64,000 bases of DNA, taken from Seminavis robusta (Eukaryota; Bacillariophyta; Bacillariophyceae; Naviculales; Naviculaceae). The position numbers were made by a program, and so were the translations under genes. The stretch covers positions 1 through 64,000 of the forward strand of contig CAICTM010000363.1 in NCBI GenBank assembly GCA_903772945.1, given 5' to 3'. This document shows, in pieces, positions 41,497 through 52,371 of this stretch. The notes below the pieces were generated by a model. It searched no databases, had not been told where the DNA came from, and was given only the letters and a program-made list of their open reading frames with translations. Positions within the stretch are counted from its first letter, which is position 1, and each line of letters opens with the position of its first letter.

Positions 41497-44400
41497 TCAC
41501 CATACAAAGTCGTCAAAGCCGCCACCATAGTCCTCAAAGCCATTGTCGTCATCTTCCACTACCGGTTCTGGGTTTGATTCGGTATAGTCATCGTCATCAT
41601 GGCCAGAGCTATCATCATCATCTACATGGCCAGAGCTATCATCATCTTCTTCTTCATGGCCAGTGCTATCATCGTCTTGTTCACGCCCAGAGCTATCATC
41701 ATCTTCTTCGTGGCCAGAGTCGTCGTCATCTTCTCCATGCCCAGAGCTACCATCATCGTCTTCGTCGTAACCAGAGCTTTCGTCATCTTCTTCTTCGTGG
41801 CCAGAATCATCGTCGTGGACTTCTGGCTCTGGGGTTGACTCAGTGTAGTCATCATCGTGACGGTCGGAGCCATCATCATCATCTGTTGCTGGTTCTGGGG
41901 TTGATTCAGGAGTTGGTTCTGGCGTTGATTCAGTGTCATCATCATCGCCTGTGCCATCATCATCTGTTGCCGGTTCTGGGGTTGACTCAGGAGTTGTTTC
42001 TTGGGTTGATTCAGTGTTGTCCTCAACATCATTGCCCGTGCTATCATCATCTGTTGCTGGTTCTGGGGTTGGTGCTGGGGTGGATTCAGGAGTTGCATCT
42101 GTGTGGCCAGTGTGGCCAGACTTATTATCATCTAATGGTAGCCATGAAGTTGGTTCTGGAGTAGGCTCTGGTGCGGGCTCAAAGGTAGGTTGTGGCGTAC
42201 TTTCACAACCCGATGGGCACATTGGGTAGTCATCATGATGAAAACAAGTACAAAACTTAATTTCTTGTTCTGTGAATTCTGGTGTCGGCTCTGGCGTGGA
42301 CTGCGATATGCAGTAGTCGCAGTAGGGTAAGTTGTCTTCCACGCAGCTACATCTGCAGTAGTCACAATAGGGTAAGTTGTCTTCGATGCAGCTACATGGA
42401 GGCTCGTGGGTGACTTCTGGTGTTGCTCTGGGTGGACTGTTGCAGTATCACAATAGGGTAAGTTGTCTTCGATGCAGCTACATCTGCAGAGTCACAATAG
42501 GGTAAGTTTCTTCGATGCAGCTACATGGAGGCTCGTGGTGACTTCTGGTGTTGTCTCTGGGGTGGACTGTATGCAGTAACCGCAATAGGGTAAGTTGTCT
42601 TCGATGCAGCTACATCTGCAGGAGTCGCAGTAGGGTAAGTTGTCTTCGATGCAGCTACATGGAGGCTCGTGGGTGACTTCTGGTGTTGGCTCTGGTGTGG
42701 ACTGCGATATGCAGTAATCACAATAGGGTAAGTTGTCTTCGATGCAGCTACATCTGCAGGAGTCACAGTAGGGTAAGTTGTCTTCGATGCAGCTACATGG
42801 AGGCTCGTGGGTGACTTCTGGTGTTGGCTCTGGAGTGGACTGTTTGCAGTAATCGCAATAGGGTAAGTTGTCTTCGATGCAGCTACATCTGCAGGAGTCA
42901 CAATAGGGTAAGTTGTCTTCGATGCAGCTACATGGAGGCTCGTGGGTGACTTCTGGTGTTGGCTCTGGAGTGGACTGTATGCAGTAATCGCAATAGGGTA
43001 AGTTGTCTTCCACGCAGCTACATCTGCAGTAGTCACAATAGGTAAGTTGTCTTCGATGCAACTGCAGGCACCGGTAGGCTCAGAAGTGAGTTCTTTTGAA
43101 GGCGCTGGTGTGGGGGCTTCTGTTGGTGCATATGTGGGTTCAGGTGTGGGTGCATCGGTTGGACAATATGCACATCGAGGCAAAGGACAATCACAAGTGC
43201 AAGAACAAGGTTCAGTGGGCTCTGCTGTTGGCTGTTGTGTTGGTTCAAATGTTGGATATGCTGTGGGTTCTGGAGAAGGTTCAAATGTAGGCTCAAGGAT
43301 GGGTTTTGGAGTAGGTACATCTGTGGGCTGCAAAGTTGGATTGGCTGTGGGAATTTGAGTTGGCATATTAGTGGGTCCAGCTGTTGGTAGTTCTGTAGGT
43401 GTTTCGGTTGGTGGCAATGTTGGTTGCTTAGTGGGCTGACCTGAAGGACTTTGCGTTGGTCTGGATGTAGGTGTTGGTGTTGGAGGCACTGTAGGTTGCA
43501 CTGATGTCCTTAGTGTAGGCAAAACAGTTGGACTAACAGTTGGTGGTGGACTGGGTGGTATGGTTGGAGCAGCAGTTGTGGGACTGGATGTAGTTGGACT
43601 CACACTAGGACTACCTGTGGTCACTGTAGGGGCTACTGTTGTGGGATTTGCTGTGTGGACGCAATTGTGGTTGGTGCTGAAGTTGGTGGCTTGGTTGGAG
43701 CTACTGTGGGTGACTTGTTGGAGCAGTAGTAGTTGGACTCAGACTAGGACTGCCTGTGGCCACTGTAGGGGATACTGTTGTGGGACTTGCTGTGGTGGGC
43801 GCAATTGTGGTTGGTGCTGAAGTTGGTGGCTTGGTTGGAGCTACTGTGGGTGACTTGGTTGGAGCAGCAGTTGTGGACTGGCTGTAGTTGGACTTGCACT
43901 AGACTTCCTGTGGTCACTGTAGGGCCAAGTGTAGTTGGACTCCCTGTGGTAGGTGCAACTGTTGTAGGTGCTGCAGTTGGCTGCTTGGTTGGAGCTACTG
44001 TGGGTGACTTTGTTGGAGCAGCAGTTGTGGGACTGGCTGTAGTTGGACTTGCACTAGGACTTCCTGTGGTCACTGTAGGGCCAAGAGTAGTTGGACTTGC
44101 CTGGTGGGCGCAATTGTGGTTGGTGCTGAAGTTGGCAGCTTGGTTGGAGCTACTGTGGGTGACCTTGTTGGGGAAGCAGTTGTGGGACTGGCTGTAGTTG
44201 GTCTCACACGAGGGACCACAGTCATCATTGTAGGGCCAAGAGTAGTTGGACTTGCTCTGGTGGGTGCAATTGTGGTTGGTGCTGATGTTGGTAGGTTGGT
44301 CGGAGCTACTGTGGGTGACCTTGTTGGAGCAGCAGTTGTGGGACTGGCTGTAGTTGGACTGACACTAGGACTGCCTGTGGTCACTGTAGGGTTAAGAGTA

Positions 44401-46027
44401 GTTGGACTTGCTGTTGATGGTGCAGATGTGGTTGGTGCTGAAGTTGGTGGCTTGGTTGGAGCTACTGTGGGTGACTTTGTTGGAGCAGCAGTTGTGGGGC
44501 TGGCTGTAGTTGGACTTACACTGGGACTGCCAGTCATCATTGTGGGGCCAAGAGTAGTTGGACTTGCTGTTGATGGTGCAGATGTGGTTGGTGGAGATGT
44601 AGGTGGCTTCATTGGGGCTTTGGTCGGCGCTGCTGTTGGTGGCTTTGTGGGTGTACTGTGGTTGGGTTTGTGGTGGTTGGACTTGCACTAGGACGACCTG
44701 TTGTCATTGTGGGAATCGGAGTTGTGGGAGTTGCTGTGGTGGGTGCAGGAGTTGGAGCTCTGGTTGGTTCCTGAGAGGGCGTGTTCGTTGTTGGGTTTGC
44801 GGTAGTTGGAAAGGCACTAGGGGTTCCAGTGGTTGGTTGAACAGAAGGACTTCTTGTAGGACTCGGAGTGGGTGGCAGTGATGGAGGCCGAGTGGGGTGT
44901 GATGACGGTTTGAGTGTTGGTTCCTTGCTGGGGGGAGATATAGGGCTTAATGTGGGGAGCATAGAAGGGGCGGGAGTTAGCTTAGTAATTGTGATGGTGG
45001 GTCTAGTGGGACCTGGCGTAGGCTTGTTTGTTGTGGGAGCCGGGGTCTCAACGGGACTCTTGGTACGCTTTCCCGACCTTGCGGATGGCCGGTCCGTAGT
45101 CTTTGGGGAATGAGTAGGTCGTGGTGTCTTTCGCAGATTTGGACGTGTGGTGGGCTGGGGTCCTGGTGTTGGCTTGTACGATGGAACTAATGTTGGTGCA
45201 ACGAGGAAATCTGCCGTTCTTGTAGTTCGAGGCGCGCAACAACATCGACGACGAACGGAGGAGAAAATTGTAGGGCTTGCTGAGGGTCTTTGAGAGGGCG
45301 ATAACGATGGGCCTTCAGATGGGACTATTGGAGAGAAGTGGACTCCTGCTGAAGGTGCGACTGATGGAGCAAATGAAGGCGCATGACTTGGAACGCGAGA
45401 GCCGTGGTACTCTCCCTCCAAGGAACAGCAAACACAGTCTTTCAGCATGTTTTCCTGGAACGAGGGAGTGCTACTGGGTGCCGTAGAGGGTGCATTACTT
45501 GGTGCATCGGAGAGTTGGTAGGATGGGCTTGAGCTAGGACTTGGGCTCATGGAATCGCCGTGTTTCTTGCTTGGGGACGAGCTGGGAGCAACGCTTGGTG
45601 CCTCGCTTGGGCTCGAGCTAGAATTCGTGGGGTCTTCGGATTCAACTTCGTAGCAAACAATACCGCTATCGGATTGCGACGATGGAGCAACACTTGGTGC
45701 AAAAGAGGGAGCGCTACTTGGCAAACCAGAGGGATGGGAAGATGGGCCTGAACTGAAACTTGGGCTAATCGAATCCCTTTCAGTCTCGGAAGGCAACAAG
45801 CTGGGAAATTCAGATGGCGACGAGCTTGGAAACTCACTTAGAGGACTTTTAACGCAGATAGCGTACAATTCCTCAGCACGGACCTGGGAGGAGGATTGAG
45901 ATGGCACAACCCTTCGACGTTGGTTGGGGACACGTCCATAGTTCTCTTTGCGTAAGAATGACGCTTTGCAGACGCCAAATGACCAGCAAACTACAAAGGC
46001 AACGGATATGCTGGGAATGACTTTCAT
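41497..46027 (-). CDS. Giant secreted Pro/Thr/Ser repeat protein with Cys-rich and acidic modules (frame-broken)
   Basis: One gene of about 1,500 codons is recognisable across several frames. It opens at 46027 with a signal peptide (residues 1-22, FVVCWSFGVCKA). Next is a Ser/Pro region (SPSEAPSVAPSSSPS) with paired Cys. A long Thr/Pro region of 156-base repeats follows (about 44650-43650), then PTxxPT units with a Cys cluster (CSCTCDCPLPRCAYC). Next come 135-138-base repeats each holding two CSCIEDNLPYCDYC modules (43070-42360), and finally a TPEPTPE and Asp/Glu/Ser tail (DDDSSGHEEDD) that ends GGFDDFVW at 41497. At least five frame changes fall inside repeats. Similar secreted Thr/Pro proteins occur in diatom cell walls and adhesives. 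O-glycosylation, and cation or silica binding by the acidic tail, are inference. The frame breaks may be assembly errors or real decay. Confidence 0.7.
42398..43070. repeat. Coding tandem repeat, unit 135-138 bp
   Basis: The word GGAGGCTCGTGG starts at 42398, 42527, 42661, 42799 and 42934. Spacings are 129, 134, 138 and 135, so the copies nearest 42400-42540 carry indels that shift the frame. Each unit encodes two Cys modules plus a TPEPTPEVTHEPP linker of the secreted protein. Confidence 0.9.
43650..44610. repeat. Coding tandem repeat, nominal unit 156 bp
   Basis: The word GGTTGGAGC (or GGTCGGAGC) starts at 43693, 43833, 43987, 44142, 44298 and 44454. Spacings are 140, 154, 155, 156 and 156. 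The two 156-base units keep the frame; the other three break it. Units encode Thr/Pro/Ala-rich stretches such as AAPTKSPTVAPTKPPTSAPT. Confidence 0.9.
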
Positions 46028-47316
46028 GCTTGCTTAAAGATGTTAAATTGATTGTTTTTGCTTGCTCCGATTGTGCTCAGATCGATTTTGTGACCATGGA
46101 TCAAGGAAAGGTACTGGTTGTCCGTTGTTTCATCGAAACAATCCATCCGTGTTCAAGGGTTGTTTCGTGATGCGCTACCACTGGGAAAAAACAACAAGAT
46201 CTTTTCTCTTTGCTTCGGTGAACACAAAGCTCCTTGACGACAACACTTCCTCTACCGGTACGAAGGTGGAACAAACGGGAGAGTTGAGTCCTCGCCTGGG
46301 AAATCAACAAAGCAAGAGCGCAAAGATTATCTCCCAACCTCACGATACTGTACACCACTTACAAAGCAAGAGGCGTTTGTTGCTTCTGTGATTGAACCAC
46401 AAAAACCAGGCAGTCACACATCGGTCCGGAAACTCCCACACCAACAAAAAACAGATCTGGCTGGATAGCTATGGTAGCTAGCATGACACAGATCGTGATT
46501 CGGTGAAGCTTTTCTAATGGCAGAGAAGGATCTCATCCTGCAGCGTCGTTAGAGCATTCTGGGAACATCTCTTTATCGTCACAGATTGACGAACTAATGT
46601 TGGCTCTCTTAGCATTATTGAAATACTGAAATTCACTGGACACGGAGTCAAATCGTGTCCTGGCGGCGTTGCTCCTCCCTTGCTTGTTTGTTGCACCAGT
46701 TTGCAGAGACGAGTGTCTTGGTTGCCTGAGCCTGAAGCAACCTTGGTGGAGGCAACAACTAGGACCAGGACTCAAATAACCCTGCTACAACCGTAGCCGC
46801 AGGTCATCGGATTGACTATCCAACACATCCAGGTCCTCAATTCAACAGCAAGATCCCGAGACAATACAAGATGCAAAAGATGCAAGGAGAAGCTCTTTGG
46901 TACCAAGACCAGACTGGAGCTGTTCGTGTGACTACCATCCCCTGTCTCCTTGAGCGGCAACGCGACTGGGCTCGCCGTGAGCACTATGGCAACTAACTAT
47001 GATGAACCTCCTCAAGCCCCAGGAGGGTGCTCATGGCGTTGGTATTGCGCATGCCGCCTACTCCATGGTCCACAACGGCCCCTCAATCTACCCAGTACGA
47101 GAATCATTCCCACCTCATCCAAAAAGAGACAGCAAACGATTGCGCCCACACTACTAGCTACGTAGCTAGCTAGGACGGTGCAGACACCACCGAAGCATCG
47201 ACCAGGTGTACAAATAGAAACGACATTGTCTATCTCATTTCGAGAAACGAAAAATCGAAATTCCTAAACTCAACATACTCACACTCATACTCACACTCAC
47301 ACCGTACCGTACACTT
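46028..47316. other. Intergenic DNA with one coding-like patch
   Basis: About 1.3 kb upstream of the secreted-protein gene. Apart from the coding-like stretch at 46759-47150 (listed separately), no gene is supported. CTCACA repeats occur near 47275-47300, at the 3' end of the dehydrogenase gene. Confidence 0.4.
46759..47150 (+). pseudogene. Unidentified coding-like fragment
   Basis: Following an acceptor-like CAACAACTAG, a frame reads protein-like to a TAA at about 46996, including HRIDYPTHPGPQFNSKIPRQ, GEALWYQDQTGAVRV and ERQRDWARREHYGN. A donor-like GTGAGC occurs near 46976 and an acceptor-like CCCCAG near 47023. In one frame around 47020-47090 the sequence reads EGAHGVGIAHAAYSMVHNG. No start, end or family can be given. 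It may be exons of a small gene or the residue of a dead one. Confidence 0.3.
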
Positions 47317-48267
47317 TTATTTGATAAACTTGTGAACTGTGGTGTAGGCATTGTCCTGGTAGTCTTCTTTGGTAAAAACATCCGAGAAGATGGCTTGATC
47401 TCCCACCTCCCCCGTCGCACCCACCTTGCTGGCATAAAAAATGCCAGTCTTGTACGTATCACCATCCAGTAGCGCGTCGACATAACGCTTGGCACCAGAA
47501 TCCACACCATGAGCCTTGCCCAGCAACTGGAACAATGGGAAAAATACTCGTTTGTACAGGAATCGTAGCATGGCGGGGACATGATCGGCCACGTTTGTGC
47601 CAGCGGTCATTCCGGGACTCATGGTGACAAAGCGAAACGACGGTTCTTTGCGCGCCATGGACGACATCCACAGAGTCGCCACAAGCTTGGTAATGGAATA
47701 CATGCCATCAAAGGTCTTCTCCTTTTCCGCGAACCGCGATCCATCCGCAATGGCCGTGAGCTCTTCGACCGAGCCATCCTTCAATACGGGAGCCGGCATG
47801 CCCAAACTAGGAATGCCACGAGATGCCTCGGATCCGGCCAATACAACCGATCCACCTGACGAGAGCTTTTTGTTTTTCAAGAGCAGGTCCACCAAGAGGA
47901 CATGGCCCAACACGTTGGCGCCAAAGATTGCAGTCACACCGTCGGTCGTCAGCTCGGCGGGGTTGCTGCCTCCTCCGCCGCCTGCATTCAAAATGAGTCC
48001 ATCGATAGCGACAGCGGAGGAGAGACTGTCGACCGCCTTGCGAACAGAGTCAAGACTGGAAACATCCATCACCACCACTTCGTAAAAGTCTCCATCTTTG
48101 CCAGTGGATTCCTCGAGCGATTTCTTGGCGGCTTGTGCTTTTTCGGGGTTGCGACAGGCCAACAAGACCTTTTCCACTCCGTCCTTGGAGGCGAGCTGGC
48201 GGGCACTCTCATAGCCAAGGCCAGCATTGGCGCCAGTGATTAAAACTACCTTTGTTGGAGGCGACAT
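47317..48267 (-). CDS. Short-chain dehydrogenase/reductase, 316 aa
   Basis: Classical Rossmann-fold SDR with TGANAGLG at residues 11-18 (dinucleotide binding), LACRN at 36-40 (an Arg after strand 2, suggestive of NADP), MDVSSLDSV at 68-76, ILNAGG at 92-97, a Ser-containing strand VVLAGSEASRG, and the catalytic YSITK with Y190 and K194. SPGMTAGTNV follows strand 6. The layout resembles retinol-dehydrogenase or protochlorophyllide-reductase-like members, with a long C-terminal half including a hydrophobic FLYKRVFFPLFQLLG segment. The substrate cannot be predicted. The frame opens further upstream to 48354, but MSPPTKVVLITG from the ATG at 48267 is the natural start. There is no targeting peptide. 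Confidence 0.9.
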   Translation of the reverse strand: MSPPTKVVLITGANAGLGYESARQLASKDGVEKVLLACRNPEKAQAAKKSLEESTGKDGDFYEVVVMDVSSLDSVRKAVDSLSSAVAIDGLILNAGGGGGSNPAELTTDGVTAIFGANVLGHVLLVDLLLKNKKLSSGGSVVLAGSEASRGIPSLGMPAPVLKDGSVEELTAIADGSRFAEKEKTFDGMYSITKLVATLWMSSMARKEPSFRFVTMSPGMTAGTNVADHVPAMLRFLYKRVFFPLFQLLGKAHGVDSGAKRYVDALLDGDTYKTGIFYASKVGATGEVGDQAIFSDVFTKEDYQDNAYTTVHKFIK

Positions 48268-49297
48268 GGTCTGTTTTGTGTTGCGTTGTTGTGTTCTATT
48301 ATGACTTCTCTTTTGTTTTATGATGGTACGACTGTACCGGTACTGTACCACCATGGATCTTTGCGTCCACCTGTGACCGCGATGCGAACAGGATCTTTCG
48401 AATTCTCAGCTGGTTCGAAGCTTTCGATCCTCTTCGTTGGCCTACGAGGACGCTCGAAGAAGTTCAGCTATTAGTAGCTGGTACCTGGTACCAGGTACCG
48501 GTACAGTACTACTCGGCCCCAGAATTCCAAAGAATTGCGAGAATTCAACTATTGAATCGAATGAATGTGAATCGAATCAATCTCCTTTGATCCTTCCTTT
48601 CTCATGAGATATGAGATCAGCAATCAAGCCTGGAATGTTGGCGAGTGTCCCAGACGTATGCATAGCGGATCATACGGTAGCTTGTACAGTACCGGTACGC
48701 TGTAGCTTTTGCGGGTGGGGCTGGGGGTTACGGTTTTGAGCTAAGCAGATCAAAGCCTTCGTCTACAACGTGAACCATAGTGGTTCCACACAGCAAACAA
48801 ACTGCAAAGAAGTTGCTGTCAACTGATTATTGTTTGCCTCGTAGCACTGGTTAGCGTGGCTTCGTTTGCTCACCAGAATCTACCTACATCACCGCGAATA
48901 CATCGGGCGAACAGCAGGAGGAAGCAAACCATCGAAAGGCGCGACGTACCGGTGCGGAACCACCGCCTTGTCCAGCACCTCCCGTACACAAAAATACTCC
49001 CATCCAATCAATCCCTAACATAAAGTGAGGCAGCGTTGGTGGCGTCTGAGAGGTGGTTCTATCTCACAAGTCTCACACGAATTCCACTGATGACTTGTTT
49101 TTTAACATAAATACGATTTTAGTTTTTTGGCATACTTTCTAATATCCAGGTCACGGTACAGATTGCGACAACGCGTGACAATCGGAAATCCTCGTTTTCT
49201 CCATGCCTCTCGTGTTGTCAAAGTCTCATTTATTTGTTTATCGTTGTCGTGTTCCTTTCGTTTGTCGTTCGTTGCTTGCTTGCTTGTTTTTGTCAGT
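48268..49297. other. Intergenic DNA without a supported gene
   Basis: About 1 kb holding the 5' flank of the dehydrogenase and the 3' flank of the SAM synthetase. A run of palindromic GGTACC/ACCGGT hexamers lies at 48479-48505. No gene is seen. Confidence 0.5.
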
Positions 49298-50908
49298 TTA
49301 GAGCTTCAATTCCTTGACCTTTTCCCAGGCAAAGTCGGGATCATCCCGTCCAAAATGTCCATAGGCTGCGGTCTTGCGCATGAATGGTTTCTTCAAGTTC
49401 AAATCGCGTTGCATGCATCCCGGACGCAAATCAAAATTCTTCTTGACAATTTCGCAGAGATCGGAATCCTTCATTCCTTCCTTGACGGTGCCGTACGAGT
49501 CGACAAAGACGGACAAGGGATGAGGGACCCCAATCGCATAGGAGAGCTGTACCAGTGCCCGTTTGCACAATTGGTTGCCGACTAGGGATTTCGCGACCCA
49601 TCGGGCGGCGTAAGCGGCGGACCGATCGACCTTGGTCGTATCCTTGCCGGAAAAGGCGCCACCACCGTGCGCCCCCCATCCACCGTACGTGTCAATGATA
49701 ATCTTGCGTCCGGTCAAACCGGCATCTCCGTGAGGACCACCAATGACGAATCGACCGGACGGATTCAAGTGATAAATGGTCTTGTCATCGAGGTATTTTT
49801 CCGGAATGACGGGTTTAATGACATGTTCCATGAGATCGGACGCAATTTGTTCGTTGGTGACATCCTCCGAATGCTGTGTGGAAATGACCACGGTATGAAC
49901 GCGTTGGGGGACCGGGACGCCATTGACGAGCAAATACTCGCAGGTGACCTGGGTCTTTCCATCGGGACGGACCCAATCGCAGGTTCCATTCTTACGAACT
50001 TCCGTTAATTTGGATCCCAACTGGGTGGCCAACATGTGCGTCAAGGGCATGAGGGATTCGGTTTCGTCCGTGGCGTATCCAAACATGATTCCCTGATCAC
50101 CGGCTCCAATGTCTTCGGGTTTGGCGGCATCGACGGATTGAGCAATATCGGGGGATTGTTCTTCAATGGCGACAATGACATTGCATGTTTTGTAGTCGAA
50201 TCCCTTGGCGGGATCGTCGTATCCGATATCCTTAATGGCATCGCGAATGACTTGTTCGTAATTGACCGTAGCCGAAGTAGTGATTTCACCAAAAATCATG
50301 ACCATGCCCGTTTTGCAGCAGGTTTCACAGGCCACACGAGAATTTTCATCTCCGGCCACGCAGGCATCCAAGACGGCATCACTGACTTGATCGCAGAATT
50401 TGTCTAATCAGCAATAATAGTAGTAGAGAAAAGAAATAGAAAAAGAGAAAGAAAAGGAAATGATTAGTTGACGGCCAAACGAACGAGGAGCGCACACAGA
50501 TTATGACACCCTTGACAAAGATCAAGAACCAAACTGCATATCATTGTCCATGTGATACAGTTGAATAGAATCCTAGACGGAGCCAACCAAAAGAAAGCGA
50601 TGGTTGCTAGCTAGTGGCAATCAGCCTATATGGATTTGCGGGTCTATCGTATCAACCAATACAGGGATTCTAGCTAGTAAACATAACAACGCTAGCTCGT
50701 CATGGTCTCCAAGATATCTTTACCGCAACCAATGACTTTAATGGGTTCCTCGTCCTGCAAGGACAGCCATCCAATCATGCCACGAAACGAAAACAAATAC
50801 ACAAATACATTGGGCGATGTTCAAGAATGAATCGAATCACTTGATCTTACCAGGATGTCCCTCATTGACAGACTCGGAGGTGAAGAGGAAACTAGTTTCT
50901 TCCGTCAT
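49298..50908 (-). CDS. MAT: S-adenosylmethionine synthetase, two exons, 387 aa
   Basis: Makes S-adenosylmethionine from methionine and ATP in the cytosol. Exon 1 is 50908-50851 ([19 protein letters not shown] plus one base) and exon 2 is 50403-49298, completing the codon to give [18 protein letters not shown], the canonical N-terminal ATP/methionine motif. Other signatures: [36 protein letters not shown] and [19 protein letters not shown] (the P-loop-like motif). The spliced length of 387 aa is normal for the family. The intron is 447 bases (50850-50404), several times longer than others here, and contains an exon-like segment near 50755-50695. The start ATG lies in GCTACCATGACG. It is divergent from the gene at 51335. 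Other methyltransferases in the window would depend on its product, but that is not evidence of linkage. Confidence 0.95.
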
Positions 50909-51334
50909 GGTAGCAAATGTTCAGCAAAGAAAGGATTGATGACAACAACAAAGGCGACCCTTTTATGAAAACAAGAGTTGGATGCTCGAGGCATTGGCTG
51001 TTTGCTGTCCGCTGGGATCTTGGGAGGTTCTGGGAAAAGATACCGGTACTGGGCCGTTTTGAGCGTTAACACGTTCCCATTTAGAGATGGTGTTACTGGT
51101 TCTCAAACATGGATACTGGAAGACAGTTTTGGAAGTTTGGTAGATATGGTAATAATTATAGGTTTCTAATAAATATTGACTATAACTCAGTAACTAGCTT
51201 ACCTAATCTACCTTTTGTTTCTCTCCTTTGTTTCTTGTCCCTCGATCCTCACTCCACTGTTGTTTGATGGATTGATAATGCATCCTCTTCGTCCTGCCCT
51301 CTCCTTTCTGTTTTGCTTTAATAGCTACAGCAAC

Positions 51335-52102
51335 ATGGCCACCTCCAGTACCGCCGTTCCCGAGATTGTTCGAATCTACGGTCTCCCCGTCCAAGATGCT
51401 GTCATTACGCAAGGTCGTGGTCGCGGCACGGCCAAGAATATGACGACGACATGGGGCATTCGTCCCAAGATGCGCATCGTCTTTGCTACTCCTCAAAAAC
51501 CTCTGGCCATTTGGTACCGAGGAACGGTGCAACCTTTGAATGGCGTGGAAGCCTACTCTTATCAAGAACTCAAATATGCGGGCATAGCGCCAGATTCCGC
51601 CTATTGGCAAGATCAATATGCATTGGAGCAACCCAAATGGCATGCTCCTCGATTGGACCACTGGCAAGACTTTTCCACGCTGCGGACTTTTTGGTCCACT
51701 GGAGGAAACGACAATTTACAGAAAGCAGAAAACGGTGACAACAACAAATACTCCTACTACGAGTTTGACTATTATCCCTGTTCGTTTTGGCTACAACAGG
51801 GATACACACACTCCACAATGAAACTGGAAATTCAAATGGCAACACCCGAACACGACGCAACAACAACCACCACAACGCACAACAGCATGGGTCCGAGTCA
51901 GTTTCGAGAACCCTGCGACACTTTGTGGTCTACCGGAGTGGAATGGAACTCTCGCGACGACTACCGCGATGAAACATCCACAAGAGCCATCGGGAAACGT
52001 CTGCAAGACATGACACAAAACGAGGGATTATCATTGGATGGACATTCGCAAGAACTAGAACGGAGACTGATCGACGGAGGCCAAATGAAGCAGGAACAGT
52101 AA
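51335..52102 (+). CDS. Hypothetical protein with SAP-like tail, 255 aa
   Basis: Not recognised. The frame is open to a TTG at 51215 and has ATGs at 51278 and 51335; the latter, in AGCAACATGGCC, fits the local start context best, although the upstream ATG would add a hydrophobic leader. Residues 1-130 form a compact region with Gly/Arg-rich QGRGRGTAKNMTTTWGIRP and several aromatic strands (AIWYRGTVQPLNG, YSYQELKYAGIAP). The middle has Tyr-rich YSYYEFDYYPCSFWLQ and a Thr/His run. The end (MTQNEGLSLDGHSQELERRLID) resembles a SAP motif (helix, GL, Gly, EL..RL), known for nucleic-acid binding, but only this short match supports it. It is divergent from SAM synthetase and convergent with the carrier gene. 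Confidence 0.7.
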   Translation: MATSSTAVPEIVRIYGLPVQDAVITQGRGRGTAKNMTTTWGIRPKMRIVFATPQKPLAIWYRGTVQPLNGVEAYSYQELKYAGIAPDSAYWQDQYALEQPKWHAPRLDHWQDFSTLRTFWSTGGNDNLQKAENGDNNKYSYYEFDYYPCSFWLQQGYTHSTMKLEIQMATPEHDATTTTTTHNSMGPSQFREPCDTLWSTGVEWNSRDDYRDETSTRAIGKRLQDMTQNEGLSLDGHSQELERRLIDGGQMKQEQ

Positions 52103-52371
52103 TCACAAAGCAACATGCATAATTGATTTCCCTGCAAGAGCAAGCATAAATATATAATAAAGAATGCACGGGGATGTGACTCTTTCGTCTTCTGTGGAAA
52201 TATATGTTTGTCGTAGTTTTAGGTTTTCCAAAGCAAGAGCTGCTTGATTGGTACAGTGCCGTAGCAAACGGTCAATAAAGATCCCCGTGCGATTGTCTTC
52301 TGGGCTTGCAACAAAGACTCGTTTTGTTTGATGAATGAATGAATGACAATCTCCTTGATCCCATTTCTTCA

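Noticed and set aside
41574-44881. Long plus-strand ORFs rich in Val, Gly, Ser or His
   Set aside because: They are antisense readings of the Thr/Pro and acidic repeats of the secreted protein.
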